In this document: one piece after another, positions 8,906-18,803 of the stretch
Numbering within the stretch: the first letter of the stretch is position 1
Layout of the letters: the number at the start of each line of letters is the position of its first letter
Assembly (NCBI GenBank): GCA_035505655.1
Contig: DATJQP010000050.1
Location: forward strand, 1-64,000
Direction: 5' to 3'
Length of the DNA stretch: 64,000 bases
Source of the DNA: JAGVPT01 sp035505655
GTDB lineage: Bacteria > Bacteroidota > Ignavibacteria > UBA10030 > UBA8401
The notes under the pieces: generated by a model
What the model saw: the letters and a program-made list of their open reading frames with translations, nothing else
Told to the model about the DNA's origin: nothing
The model's database searches: none
Translations under genes and position numbers: made by a program

Positions 8906-9949
8906 TTAGAACCCGATGAGGAGCGACAGGGTGTTGATACCCGAGAAGTATTGCGTATGTCCGTAGGCGTAATCGAGCTCCGCGCGGACTCCGCCGAGAT
9001 CGACCGAGGCGCCGGCACCGGCGGTCAGGCCGAAGATCGTCGAGCTCGTCGAGCTGCTCGCGAGGGGCGAATAGGTGTATCCGACCCGCGCAAAGAAGAG
9101 CTGATTGAACGCATACTCACCGCCGAACCGGTACGCGTCCGAGCCGAAGTTGTTGTTCTCAAAATCGGCAGTGACGATGAAATGGTTGTCGGTGTTGAGG
9201 TGGATGTCGTACCCAAGGGCGAGCTCGATCGTCGAAGGAAGCTCGAACGACTGCGCGACAAACTGCATCGGCACAGCCTGGGCACCCGCGGCCGAATTCT
9301 GGGGGACCATATCCTCCTCGAGATCCGGGCCAGAGTACTGCATCTGGCCTCCGAGGTTCTTTACCGCCACGCCGAGCTTCAATCCAGTGAGCGGCGTCTC
9401 GGCCCCGAAGATGTACTTCACGCCTGCGTCGAAGGCGAAGCCGTCGGCAGAGGTCCGGATGATCTTCTCCGAGACATATTTAGCGGAGAATCCGACCGAG
9501 ATCCTGTCGGTGAGCTGGCGTGCGTACGTCAACCCGAAGACATCGAAGGCGGGAGAAAACGTTGCGCCCGTCCCTTCGGGGAGCTCTTCCGTCGTTTGCT
9601 GGATGTCCCCGAAGTTCAGGGCTTTGATGCTGAGGGCAAACGATCCGACGCCCTCCGACGAGAATCCGATTGCGCCGTAGTCGACGCCGATGTCCGCGAA
9701 GTAGTTCATATGCGAGAACATGGCCTCGCCGCTTCCCGCAATCTGAGCGAGACCGGCGGGGTTCCATTGGATCGCGTCGATCCCTTCGGCGGTGGCGACG
9801 GTCGAACCCGAGAGTGCGGTCGACCGCCCGCCGACCGGCAGCAGCAGTTCCTCTGCGCCGGCAGTTCCTGTTTTACTGTCGTCCCCGGCAACGCAAACAG
9901 CTGAGGCGACAATCAGGATAAAGAGAACTTTCAACATATCCTTTTTCAT
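8906..9949 (-). CDS. PorV/PorQ family outer-membrane protein
   Basis: A 347-residue protein with a signal peptide (MKKDMLKVLFILIVASAVCVAG), then the family's opening (TAGAEELLLPVGGRSTALSGS, AIQWNPAGLA) and alternating beta-strands ending in a short hydrophobic C-terminus (LSLLIGF), as expected for an outer-membrane beta-barrel. PorV and relatives shuttle type IX cargo or anchor it at the outer membrane. This copy lies directly between a giant sorting-domain protein and a sorting-domain protease, so a dedicated export or surface-attachment partner for them is a reasonable inference. GGAGAATTGAA before the ATG is a clear ribosome site. It is 34 bp from the upstream gene. Confidence 0.85.
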   Translation of the reverse strand: MKKDMLKVLFILIVASAVCVAGDDSKTGTAGAEELLLPVGGRSTALSGSTVATAEGIDAIQWNPAGLAQIAGSGEAMFSHMNYFADIGVDYGAIGFSSEGVGSFALSIKALNFGDIQQTTEELPEGTGATFSPAFDVFGLTYARQLTDRISVGFSAKYVSEKIIRTSADGFAFDAGVKYIFGAETPLTGLKLGVAVKNLGGQMQYSGPDLEEDMVPQNSAAGAQAVPMQFVAQSFELPSTIELALGYDIHLNTDNHFIVTADFENNNFGSDAYRFGGEYAFNQLFFARVGYTYSPLASSSTSSTIFGLTAGAGASVDLGGVRAELDYAYGHTQYFSGINTLSLLIGF

Positions 9950-9983
9950 TTCAATTCTCCTTTTCGTAATTAGGCCTCATCTG

Positions 9984-12900
9984 TTACAGTTTGTTGGGAC
10001 GTTCGTCTGGCTGGATAATCGCGATTTTCAAGATGCGATTACCCGCATTCGGTATTTCGATATAGGCCACATAGATTCCGCTTGCCACCGGAAGTCCCGC
10101 ATTGTTCCGGAGATCCCATCGCTCGTACCCGGTTGTGTTGCTGTGCTGAATCGTCCTCAGCAGCGCGCCGGAGAGGTCGAAGATCCGGATCGTGACGACT
10201 TGCGGGAGGTTCGAGAAAGTCACAAAGCGGTTGTAGATGCTCGTCTCCGCCTCGTTCCGGGCAAAGTACGGGTTGGGGTAGACGTTGATCCTGCTGATAT
10301 CCTGGTGGATCAGCGCCGTGCTTCCGTAGGTGTTCGCCGGCGGGACGAGGGTGAAAGCCGATGAAGCCGTTAACGGATAATTCGGAGTGACCGTGAATGC
10401 ATCATCGGCATGGAACGTCGCGGTCGTGTCGGTCGTCCTCACCGACATCACGTACATCAGGTCCACGGCGCTTAGATCACCCGAGCCCATGTCAATCGGC
10501 TTGGTCGTGTCCGAGGACTTTTTCATGTATTTGGTCTGCGGGGTTGCGGCGTAATCCGACTTGAAGAACAGCAGAAGTTCGCCGCCACCATTGGCAGCGG
10601 TCGTCGGATCCCACTTTCCGTCGATCCTCCCTTTTCCGACGAACGATCCGTCCGCGGCATAGAGAGTATCGTTGTTCTCCACAAAACCAACGTTGAGTTG
10701 TCGCGGCGCGAAGGAACCGTCGAGCGAGTCGACTTCCCAGACCGTGAAAGGAACGTCGACGTAGTCCTGGTAGACAACGCCCGAGCCCTTGTTGATGACG
10801 AACGGGGCAAACGACGGATCCTTGATGGGCTGAGCGGGGAACGTCCGGACGTTGGTCAGATAGCGGTATGCTTTCTGGCTGTTCGAGCCACCAAACTTAA
10901 CCTGAATCTTCTGCAGGTCGTTCGGCCCGACGGAGCTGTTCTTACCGGTCCATGCCTGGCCATCCGGGTACCCGATCCCTCCCTTGAACGCCTGGAGCTT
11001 GATGGTGTTTGAATCGTTGATTCCCTGGAACCACAGATGCGACGCGGGAACGTACCCCAGGGCCGTCGGAGTCTGCGTATCGAGCCTCAGACCCGGCGCA
11101 TGAGTATAGACCTTGAATTGGATCCCGTCGATGATCGGAGATGCATCGTCCCCGGCCATGTCGGTGATGTTCGATTCAGTGAGGGCGTCGAGACCGCCTC
11201 CGGTGCGGGCAACATTCCACGAGGTGACGTTATTGCCCGTGCCGTTGAAGGTGAAGTTATAGGTCGCCCCGACCACCTGCCGCGGGTTGACGACCACCGG
11301 CTGAACCGCATCGTCGCCGTAGACTCCACGGTTCGTGAGGAGGATCTGACCGCTCGAGGAGCCGAGTTGATCGCCCACCGGCGTCTGCCGCGGGACAACG
11401 ACGATCGGGTCCTTCGAGTTTTCCAGGGTCTGCGGAATCCCCGAACTGATGCCGGTCGAGTCGAAGTTGAAGGCATACGACGTGATGGCGAAGTAGTACT
11501 CCTTGCCGTTCACGAGAGGATTGCCAGTAAGGTAATCCTTGTTGATGGTGATGGTCCTCTTGATGCCGCTGTCCGATCCCAACTCCACCGGCAATTGAAG
11601 CGTCAGGCCGGTCGTTGGATCGTTCGTGGCATCGACGATGATCTTGATACCGTCAACAACATCATAGGTGGCGATTCTTGTCGCATCGGACGCGGAACTG
11701 TTCGCCGCGAGCTGGTAGACGTTGTATCCCTCAAATTTGTAGTTCTTTGCCGTGCCGACGAAATTGTAGGTTTCGGTCGTGTCGTACTTCAGCGGGTCAC
11801 CCCACGAAAGGACGATCTGATCCGAAAGGTCGCCGACATTGACGACGGGCTGCGGCGGCGGGCTCGCGACCGCAAAGTTCCTGTTAAAGGCTTCCTGCGC
11901 CACGTCAACGAACCGGCGGAGGAGGACGACGCTTCCCAGCCTGTCGGCTCCCTGCGCGATCGCAAAACCACCGACGATCTCTTCGGTGTCACCCTGCGCG
12001 AGGGTGAAAGGACCCGTAGAGATCATTCCCCGAACGTCTTGCGGTGCGTACCCGGACCTGGTCATCGTCCATCCCGTTTCGGTCACCGGGTCGCCAGGGA
12101 ACACAAACCTGCCGGGGAGATTCGTGATGGGGTCGATGATCGGCTGGTGTGTCGTTCCGCTGATCCCGTTCTGATACTCATACGCGGCACGCGAGAATCC
12201 GGGGTCTCCAAGGGGAGGATCCTGGAGCGGACCGGTATGCGTGTTGAAGTAGACCGAGTGCGAATACGCTTTCAGATTCTTGTATCCGTGCCGGTACACC
12301 CCTTCGATGATGGCACTGTCGGTCGGATTGCCTGGAACCTGAGGACCTTCGAAGAAAACGAAGCCGTCCGACGGGGGCTTGCTGCCGTAGCCGACCGCGG
12401 TCCCGTCGTCGTTGTCGCCGTTGTAGACGTAGGTCAGATTCCTCACGGTGTCACAAGCGATCATATCATCATTTCCGTCGCCAAGGTCGGTGTCAGCCCA
12501 CATCGAGATGAAAACGCTGTCGTAATCGGCGTCGCTCTTGTTGATGATCTTCCAGCGCATGAACATGATGTTGCCGAGAGCGCCAGGCTGGTTGAAACCG
12601 AAGTAGGTGGCCTGGATTTCAATTCCCATCGGGGCGGTAACACCCGTCTTCGTATGGTTCCCGATGTTTGCGTCGTTGTAGACGCACCAGATCTGCTGGT
12701 CGCCGTAGAGCTTCGGCTTGTCGATGCCGGGATCCCAAACGCCGTTTCCGTTGACATCGATGTACGGCGCGCCGAGATCGCCGGGCCAGTTGTCGTAGTC
12801 CGGGTTTCTCGCCGAGGCGGGAAGATTGGCGTCGCTGCGGTTGACCTTGTAGAGATGATACTTTGCGTCAGCCGGAGTCGCCGCTGCGCTCGGATCGTTC

Positions 12901-13268
12901 GTCGTGGTGTTGAATGTCGATGTGATAGGACCCGGCTGGTATTCGGTCTGGTAGTCTTCGACTGCGGTCCGAAATTGACCGGTGGGCCGATGGACGCCGA
13001 CGACCCAGATGCCCGCAGTGTAGACCGCGGTGTGATTCGTTCCCTTCGGCCAGAACAAACCGGCTGAGGTCGTCCTGAGGTAATCGCAGTACGGTCCCGC
13101 ACTGTTGATCGTACATTGGATAGTGTTGCCGTCGAAGAATTTCCACTCCTGGATGGCCACCTTATGCAAAGGTTCCGGTGTCTTGCCGGTGCTCCCTGCG
13201 TTCTCCCTCGCGAATCCGAACTGCGCCGCCACTGCAAGGAGGAGCACAACTCTGAGATACAGTTTCAT
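9984..13268 (-). CDS. Giant secreted protein with C-terminal sorting domain, unknown function
   Basis: A 1094-residue exported protein. The signal peptide is MKLYLRVVLLLAVAAQFGFA. The body has fibronectin-like and beta-rich stretches with many Asp/Asn/Gly turns (for example DVNGNGVWDPGIDKPKLYGD, which resembles a calcium-binding EF-loop or dockerin-like loop) but no catalytic motif I recognise. The C-terminus is a sorting domain: INVYPNPYFARNEAE, VTIRIFDLSGALLRTI, and GIYVAYIEIP near the end. It follows the TonB-dependent receptor by 53 bp and precedes the PorV-family gene, an arrangement found in Ignavibacteria-like genomes. I chose the ATG at 13266-13268 because GGGAG lies 8 bp upstream and it puts the signal peptide first; in-frame ATGs further up lack this. 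Confidence 0.8.
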   Translation of the reverse strand: MKLYLRVVLLLAVAAQFGFARENAGSTGKTPEPLHKVAIQEWKFFDGNTIQCTINSAGPYCDYLRTTSAGLFWPKGTNHTAVYTAGIWVVGVHRPTGQFRTAVEDYQTEYQPGPITSTFNTTTNDPSAAATPADAKYHLYKVNRSDANLPASARNPDYDNWPGDLGAPYIDVNGNGVWDPGIDKPKLYGDQQIWCVYNDANIGNHTKTGVTAPMGIEIQATYFGFNQPGALGNIMFMRWKIINKSDADYDSVFISMWADTDLGDGNDDMIACDTVRNLTYVYNGDNDDGTAVGYGSKPPSDGFVFFEGPQVPGNPTDSAIIEGVYRHGYKNLKAYSHSVYFNTHTGPLQDPPLGDPGFSRAAYEYQNGISGTTHQPIIDPITNLPGRFVFPGDPVTETGWTMTRSGYAPQDVRGMISTGPFTLAQGDTEEIVGGFAIAQGADRLGSVVLLRRFVDVAQEAFNRNFAVASPPPQPVVNVGDLSDQIVLSWGDPLKYDTTETYNFVGTAKNYKFEGYNVYQLAANSSASDATRIATYDVVDGIKIIVDATNDPTTGLTLQLPVELGSDSGIKRTITINKDYLTGNPLVNGKEYYFAITSYAFNFDSTGISSGIPQTLENSKDPIVVVPRQTPVGDQLGSSSGQILLTNRGVYGDDAVQPVVVNPRQVVGATYNFTFNGTGNNVTSWNVARTGGGLDALTESNITDMAGDDASPIIDGIQFKVYTHAPGLRLDTQTPTALGYVPASHLWFQGINDSNTIKLQAFKGGIGYPDGQAWTGKNSSVGPNDLQKIQVKFGGSNSQKAYRYLTNVRTFPAQPIKDPSFAPFVINKGSGVVYQDYVDVPFTVWEVDSLDGSFAPRQLNVGFVENNDTLYAADGSFVGKGRIDGKWDPTTAANGGGELLLFFKSDYAATPQTKYMKKSSDTTKPIDMGSGDLSAVDLMYVMSVRTTDTTATFHADDAFTVTPNYPLTASSAFTLVPPANTYGSTALIHQDISRINVYPNPYFARNEAETSIYNRFVTFSNLPQVVTIRIFDLSGALLRTIQHSNTTGYERWDLRNNAGLPVASGIYVAYIEIPNAGNRILKIAIIQPDERPNKL

Positions 13269-13321
13269 GCTATTAACTCCCGGGTAAGTGAATTTCATAT
13301 CCATAGTCCGCATTGCAGGAA

Positions 13322-16300
13322 CTAGAACTCTAGCTTCGCACCCACACGGATGACCCTTGGCGTTCCGTAGAAGTCGGTCCTGTCTTCAAGGTATTGATAG
13401 ATCTTCTGTGCTTCGGGTCCGTATTGCTGAACCCAGTTCTGCCCTGTCGCCGTCGCAAGCCAGCCGTCGTCGTTCGCCAACCCGGTCGCCTCGTAGATAT
13501 TGGTGACGTTCTGAGTGTTAAGGAGGTTGACGACCCAGACGTAGATGTCGAGGGTGTTGTTGCCGAAGACCGGCACGGCCTTGTCAAGCCGCAGGTCAAG
13601 CTGGAAGTTCCAGGGAGCCGTCGACGAGTTGAGATCTTCAAACGGCGTTGGCGCGTTGATCGGGAAGAAATTGCTGCTCACCGTCTGCGTCGTATACCGC
13701 CGGCCGCTCGTGAAGGAGAAGAGCAGATTGGCTCCCGCCCGCTCGAGAATCTTCGAGTCGAAGAGCGTGGGACCGTCATTGGCGTCATACCGGTAGTCGA
13801 GACTCACGTTGCCGAATGCGGTACGGTCGAAATCTGTCGGAGCAGGAATCACCGGGAAATACGGTCGCCCGGTGGGACCGCTGTTGTCCTGCCATGCGAT
13901 GTCGAAGTGGCTTCCTGATGCCGAACCGGTGGCAAGGGAGCTCTGGAGTGTCAGGTTGGAGGTCATCGCAATGCGGTTCGTTCTCCGGACGTCGAATCGG
14001 AAGGAAAGTCCTCGCACCGTCCCGAAGTCGCCGTTTTCGTTGCTGATGTACGCCGAATACTGCGCGCCCGGCTCCGGCACAACCTGCCGGATCACGATGA
14101 GGTCCTTCGTGTTCTTATAGAAGAGAGAAAGATCGAAGGCCGAGATCTGGCCAAGCTGCTGGCGGAATCCGATCTGGTAGTCGGTCGTCCGTTCCGGCTT
14201 CAGGTTCGGGTTCGGGAACTGACGGGCGTATCCACCCTGCAGGAACCGTCCCTGGACGGCGCGGGAATCATAGAGATCGCTGAGGGCTGCCTGGGCGACA
14301 AACTTGCCGTACTCCGCATGGAAGACGGTCTGGTCGCTCACCGGGAACGAAAATCCGAGACGCGGGCTCACCTGAAGCGTCGCATCCTGCGCGATGAGAG
14401 ACGAATCCGCGACAAGCGGGATTCCGTCAATCGACTCAAGCCCGATCAATCCGGGATCCCTGAATCCTTTGCCTCCCGGCGAAATATAGTCGAACCGAGC
14501 GCCGAGGTTAAGGATGAAGTCGGTGAGCTCGAACTTGTTCTGGACATACGCGCCCGCGGTCACCGGATGGCGCGCACCATCGTTTGGCAGGTTCACGGTC
14601 GTGCCTGTGTTGTCCGTAAAGGACCCGCCGTTGAACTTATTGCCGTAAATGTCGTAGCCGTAGTTGTTGACGTTCGCGGCATTATAGACAAACCAGTCGC
14701 TTTGGGTCGGATTCTGGAACCGTTCGAGGTTGAGGCCGAAGCCGTTCACAGAATAGGACCGGATCGTGTAGTACTCGCCTTCGCCGCCAACCTTCAGCTC
14801 CCACTCTTTGCCGAACTCGTGAACGAAATCGAGTCGACCCTGGAAGCTCTCGCGGAGCGATTTCCCGTAATACCCGGCTGCGAGACCGTTCGGCGCGGCC
14901 TGCAGGGTTCCCGGGGCGCTGAAGGGGAAGCCGTAGATCTGCATCGTGGGGGGTTCCTCGCTGCGTCCGATCAAAGCCCAGTTGGCCGGGTTGTCCGGAT
15001 TTCCGTACTCCGTGTAGTTCCTCCACAAGAGGGCGTCGCCGCTCTCCTGATAGTAGGTGAAGTACCCAACATTGACGGTGTAATAGGTCGCGGGGTTGAA
15101 GACCTGCGTCATCTTGACGTACGCCGAACCGTCGGTCGTCTGGGTTTCGCCCGGCCGGTACGTGTTCGTGAGGAGCTGGATGACGTCGAGGCTCTTTCCG
15201 ACGGAAGAGTATTGCGTCTCCTGGTTGAAGGAGCCACCGACCTTCACGTTGAGGTTCGGATAATCAAAATAGATGTTCCCCTGGCCGCCCCACGAGTCGT
15301 TCGAAAGCCCGCCCAGGTTCCTGCCGCTCGTGATCCCCGTATTATTAAAGAGCTGGGCAAGCTTCGACCGCGCCGGCGTGCTTCCACCGGGGAGGGAGGT
15401 ATAGATGCTTGAATCCTTGTTGATGACGGTATAATCGGTGTTGACGAACGCCGTCGAATCGAAGTTTCCGGGGAACTGCACTCCGTTGAGGAACGTGGCG
15501 TCACTCCGGTTGAAGATCCGTTCGCCGGCGGCGAAGAACTTCACATGCTGGTCGTTCTTCATGACCGGACCGCTCACCGTCAAGTTGTACTCGTTGAGGC
15601 CGTACGAATAGGTTCCGAGATACTTCTTCGTGCCACTCAGGAATCCGTCCGTGATCGCCTGGGCACTGAAGTTGTAGTTCGGGGTTCCGATCTTTGTCGT
15701 CGTATTAACGACGCCGGACATGGCACCGCCGTACTCGGCCGTCATACCGCCGACCTGCGTCGAGACTTCCTCGATGGCATCGTTGATCACCGTGACGGCA
15801 TTCTGGCGGTTGATGGGGTTCGTCGAGAGGACTCCGTCGACGTAGTACGCAACCTCACCGGTCCGACCGCCGCGCATGTAGAGGTTTCCGCCCTGGGAGA
15901 CAACGCCGCCGCTGAGGGCCACGATGTTCTGGACGCCGCGGACCGGCATGTTCGCGATCTGGTCCGCTTCCATATTGGCGACTTCGTTCGTCGCGCTCTT
16001 GTTCACGAGCGGCGCTTCAGCCACGATCACCCGCTCCTGCATCTGAACCCCTTCTTCTCCGTTCAGGCTGAAATTCCGTTCCGTGGTCAGGTCGACAGTG
16101 ACCTCGACGTTCGAGACGACCACCGACTGGTACCCGAGATACGAGCACCGGACCTTGTATTTCCCCGGCGGAACGTTGAGGACGAGATACACTCCGTTGA
16201 CGTCAGTCGAGGCGCCCATACTCGTTCCCTCAAGGAGCACCGAGGCTCCGACGAGCGCTTCTCCGCTCTTCACGTCGACAACCTTTCCGCGAATCTTACC

Positions 16301-16381
16301 CGTTGTCCCCGCCTGAACTGACACTGAGGCGAAGAGCAAGATAAGGGCCAAGCAAAGAACAGGCTGTAATTTTCTGAACAT
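13322..16381 (-). CDS. TonB-dependent receptor with carboxypeptidase-regulatory-like N-terminus
   Basis: A 1019-residue outer-membrane receptor. Residues 1-24 are a signal peptide. Residues about 28-110 form a CarboxypepD_reg-like domain (GKIRGKVVDVKSGEALVGAS, GVYLVLNVPPGKYKVRCSYLGY). A plug domain follows (NLYMRGGRTGEVAYYVDGV), then the beta-barrel ending RVIRVGAKLEF, an aromatic C-terminal residue typical of barrels. It would import a substrate using TonB energy; no SusD partner is present, so a SusC label is not justified. Its downstream neighbours are a giant secreted protein, a PorV-family protein and an M6 protease, suggesting peptide or surface-nutrient uptake (inference). The ATG at 16379-16381 is preceded by AGGAGGTAGCC, which decides against longer readings. 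Confidence 0.9.
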   Translation of the reverse strand: MFRKLQPVLCLALILLFASVSVQAGTTGKIRGKVVDVKSGEALVGASVLLEGTSMGASTDVNGVYLVLNVPPGKYKVRCSYLGYQSVVVSNVEVTVDLTTERNFSLNGEEGVQMQERVIVAEAPLVNKSATNEVANMEADQIANMPVRGVQNIVALSGGVVSQGGNLYMRGGRTGEVAYYVDGVLSTNPINRQNAVTVINDAIEEVSTQVGGMTAEYGGAMSGVVNTTTKIGTPNYNFSAQAITDGFLSGTKKYLGTYSYGLNEYNLTVSGPVMKNDQHVKFFAAGERIFNRSDATFLNGVQFPGNFDSTAFVNTDYTVINKDSSIYTSLPGGSTPARSKLAQLFNNTGITSGRNLGGLSNDSWGGQGNIYFDYPNLNVKVGGSFNQETQYSSVGKSLDVIQLLTNTYRPGETQTTDGSAYVKMTQVFNPATYYTVNVGYFTYYQESGDALLWRNYTEYGNPDNPANWALIGRSEEPPTMQIYGFPFSAPGTLQAAPNGLAAGYYGKSLRESFQGRLDFVHEFGKEWELKVGGEGEYYTIRSYSVNGFGLNLERFQNPTQSDWFVYNAANVNNYGYDIYGNKFNGGSFTDNTGTTVNLPNDGARHPVTAGAYVQNKFELTDFILNLGARFDYISPGGKGFRDPGLIGLESIDGIPLVADSSLIAQDATLQVSPRLGFSFPVSDQTVFHAEYGKFVAQAALSDLYDSRAVQGRFLQGGYARQFPNPNLKPERTTDYQIGFRQQLGQISAFDLSLFYKNTKDLIVIRQVVPEPGAQYSAYISNENGDFGTVRGLSFRFDVRRTNRIAMTSNLTLQSSLATGSASGSHFDIAWQDNSGPTGRPYFPVIPAPTDFDRTAFGNVSLDYRYDANDGPTLFDSKILERAGANLLFSFTSGRRYTTQTVSSNFFPINAPTPFEDLNSSTAPWNFQLDLRLDKAVPVFGNNTLDIYVWVVNLLNTQNVTNIYEATGLANDDGWLATATGQNWVQQYGPEAQKIYQYLEDRTDFYGTPRVIRVGAKLEF

Positions 16382-16748
16382 GGCTACCTCCTGAATGATC
16401 CAAAACCGAAAGAAGGAAACGTCCGACGCTGAATCGAACATCGAAGCGCTTCCAACATCATTATGCAATAAACTCTTGCAGCGACCGTCGTGTCCTTCCT
16501 ACAGCATACTCGGGTTTTTGGGGATACTCTCTGCACCGAAGGGTTCACGCCTGCTTGACTCTACGGATGAAGCCTGGAGTTCGCGTGTGCCGGTGTCCTG
16601 ATGAAGGGAATCCGCTCCCGCGGCACGCACCGCACTGAACCGAGGAGAACCGATGTGGCAGTCTTGGAAAACGGTCAACGGCGGCGCGATCGCGCGCGCC
16701 GCCCATGACCATTGGACACTTGGAAATGCCTCTCCCATGTTACCGGAG
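16382..16748. other. Intergenic stretch upstream of the TonB receptor, with a GC-rich hairpin
   Basis: No convincing gene here; short reading frames lack family resemblance and good starts. It should contain the promoter of the TonB-receptor operon. The only candidate -10 I see is CATAAT on the minus strand at about 16461-16466, without a good -35. A 9-bp GC-only inverted repeat (GGCGGCGCG / CGCGCCGCC, 16680-16703) stands out; it is too GC-rich and lacks a T-run, so it is a structure of unknown role. Confidence 0.5.
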
Positions 16749-16782
16749 GCAGAGGACCGCCCGAAACCGGGCGATCCTCTGC
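16749..16782 (-). terminator. Strong hairpin downstream of the Asp-box protein gene
   Basis: An inverted repeat with 14 of 15 bases paired (GCAGAGGACCGCCCG / CGGGCGATCCTCTGC) around a 4-nt loop, 28 bp past the stop of the gene at 16811. There is no clear T-run on the minus strand, so it may act as a 3'-end stabiliser or factor-assisted terminator. Confidence 0.6.
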
Positions 16783-16810
16783 ACGGACAAGCGAGAGTTC
16801 AACCGGAAGA

Positions 16811-18577
16811 TTACTTCAACAACATCATCTTCTTCACGGTCTCGAAGCTGCCGGCTTCCAACTTGTAGAAGTAGACGCCGGTGGAGAGCCTCGAAGCGTC
16901 GAACGTCAGCGTGTGAACGCCGGCGTTGTATGTGCCGGAGGCGACCGTGGCAACTTCCTGGCCAAGCACGTTGTAGACCTTCAGGCTGATCGTGCTCGTC
17001 GCCGGGAGCGTGAACGAGATATTTGTCGTCGGGTTGAATGGGTTGGGATAGTTCTGGTCAAGCGAATAGCTCATCGGCGCACCGACCTGGCCGCCCCGAA
17101 CCTCGACTAAATCCTGGGACAGCAAGCTGGAGACCGCGACCTTGAGGTGCTTCACGATGACCGTGGTGTCGGCATGGTTGCCCTGAACAGAATTGCCCTG
17201 GAGAGGCGACGTCAGATACACGAGGTGCAGGTTGGAGTCGACAAGGTCGGCCAACGAGGGATACGTGTTATCGGAGCCGGTCACCTGGGTCAGGTCCGTG
17301 GCGACTTTCCAGGTCGAGCCGCCGTTCGTCGAATAGGTGGCATAGACATGGTTGTAAGCCAGCGAGTCCGACGGAATGTCCGAGGAGGCGCCAAAGTAGG
17401 TCACATAGAGGTGGTTGCTGGCGTCCACACCGATATCCGGTCCGCAGATAAGTGCGCCGTCGACACCGGGCATGTAGGCCGAAGCCTTGTTGATGATCGT
17501 CGAGTCATTCTTCGGGAGTGCAACAGTCGAAATCTTTCCCGACGACTTGTCCCAATGAAGAATTGCGTTGCTCAGGGCGTAGTTCAGGACAGTCCGGTCC
17601 AATGAGTCGCCGATCGCCGTGAAGTTCGACCAGACAACATGGAGGTTTCCCGTGTTGTCATAGATCAACGATCCGCAGCCATCAGGCTGGAGCTGGGTCT
17701 GATTGTGCTTCAGGGTACCAGAGTCGGCCTTCACCGCATACACAAGGGTCTCGGTCCAGGTCGCGCCGGCATCGGTCGATTCGGTTACGTAGACATTATT
17801 GCCTGCAGCCCAATGGCCAACACCAACTTTGTCGACGCTTCCGCCCTTGTAAACCGCGACATCATAGGCATCCGCATCGCCGGCACTCGCCGTCGCGAAG
17901 ATCTTCTGATGGGCAGATGCTGTGTCCCACGTCGAACCGCCATCGGTCGATCTCATGAAATATGGGGTGTGGGTATCGGGAGTCCCTGGAGACCCGATTT
18001 CATAGACATTCGAACCCTTGCCGGTAGCCAACCTGGGCCAGTCAACACCGAGAGCGCCAGCCACGACGCCGGAGGAAGTCCAGGAACCAGCGCCCTTCGA
18101 CGCGTCGAGATTCACCTCGGGGCCGACGTGAGAAATAATGATCTCAACGCCGCCTCCGTCTGAGAACTGGTCGATGTTGCCCCACCCACGACGAGCCGTC
18201 TCGACCTTCTTGAACGCCGACCACTTCGATCCGTCGTAGTATGCGTAGTACGTACCTCTGTCCGGATAGCCGCTCGTCTGCCAGCCGGCAACAACGCTTG
18301 CCATCCTACCAACTGCGAGAGTACCGTCACCAAAATTAACGATGTTGTGCAGCGGTCCGCCATTCGAGCCGAAGTCGTATCGCGCCATGCCGAGTGAATC
18401 GCCAGGCCCGTAAGTCGTAACCCCTTCACCGTGCGAATGAACCGTGCTCTGAGCCACGGCTGCCGGTCCGTACCCGAAATTCATCGGACCCTTCGCACGC
18501 GTTTTGTTGGTCCCCGCCAATGCCGCTGTACTCACAACAAGAAGGGCAACAAAAAAGTAGAAAAGTTTCGATTTCAT
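16811..18577 (-). CDS. Secreted Asp-box (BNR) repeat protein with C-terminal sorting domain
   Basis: A 588-residue secreted protein. The signal peptide MKSKLFYFFVALLVVSTAALA is followed by a sialidase-type beta-propeller, seen from three Asp-box repeats: STDGGSTWD, STDAGATWT and STNGGSTWK. No arginine triad or other sialidase catalytic pattern is obvious, so enzymatic activity is not claimed. The C-terminal 80 residues are a textbook sorting domain (LDQNYPNPFNPTTNISFTLP, VYNVLGQEV, GVYFYKLEAGSFETVKKMMLLK). It stands alone between a strong promoter and a terminator hairpin, so it is probably highly expressed. The ATG at 18575-18577 has GAGGAAT upstream; a longer reading to 18622 would precede the signal peptide with unrelated residues. 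Confidence 0.85.
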   Translation of the reverse strand: MKSKLFYFFVALLVVSTAALAGTNKTRAKGPMNFGYGPAAVAQSTVHSHGEGVTTYGPGDSLGMARYDFGSNGGPLHNIVNFGDGTLAVGRMASVVAGWQTSGYPDRGTYYAYYDGSKWSAFKKVETARRGWGNIDQFSDGGGVEIIISHVGPEVNLDASKGAGSWTSSGVVAGALGVDWPRLATGKGSNVYEIGSPGTPDTHTPYFMRSTDGGSTWDTASAHQKIFATASAGDADAYDVAVYKGGSVDKVGVGHWAAGNNVYVTESTDAGATWTETLVYAVKADSGTLKHNQTQLQPDGCGSLIYDNTGNLHVVWSNFTAIGDSLDRTVLNYALSNAILHWDKSSGKISTVALPKNDSTIINKASAYMPGVDGALICGPDIGVDASNHLYVTYFGASSDIPSDSLAYNHVYATYSTNGGSTWKVATDLTQVTGSDNTYPSLADLVDSNLHLVYLTSPLQGNSVQGNHADTTVIVKHLKVAVSSLLSQDLVEVRGGQVGAPMSYSLDQNYPNPFNPTTNISFTLPATSTISLKVYNVLGQEVATVASGTYNAGVHTLTFDASRLSTGVYFYKLEAGSFETVKKMMLLK

Positions 18578-18722
18578 TGTACAATTCCTCGGATTGTGGA
18601 TAGGATTGGTTACGTGAAACAAAAAGACCTCTACCGACTCAATGGTGTTCTCCTCCTTTCGTTGAGCCGCAACTTAGTGATCAGTATGTCGTATAATTAA
18701 ATTTAGGAAAGTCAGTGGGGGA

Positions 18723-18751
18723 AATATAAAAAGTTGAGCATGTATTGTCAA
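18723..18751 (-). promoter_or_regulatory. Near-consensus sigma-70 promoter of the Asp-box protein gene
   Basis: On the minus strand a perfect TTGACA (18746-18751), 17-bp spacer and TATATT (18723-18728). The start point would be near 18716, leaving a 5' leader of about 140 nt before the ATG at 18577. It is the closest match to consensus in the window. Confidence 0.8.
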
Positions 18752-18803
18752 GTAGACGCCTATCTAAATTATTGAAAAATCTAGGGGAACGGGGAGACGA
18801 CTC

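Noticed and set aside
13322..16381. Calling the TonB-dependent receptor a SusC polysaccharide importer
   Set aside because: There is no SusD lipoprotein gene next to it and the neighbours are proteases and sorting-domain proteins, so a polysaccharide utilisation locus is not supported.
16653..16868. 71-codon plus-strand frame in the gap before the TonB receptor
   Set aside because: It runs through a terminator hairpin and into the 3' end of the Asp-box gene on the other strand.
16811..18577. Calling the Asp-box protein a sialidase
   Set aside because: Asp-boxes mark the propeller fold only; the arginine triad and catalytic Tyr/Glu/Asp arrangement are not recognisable.
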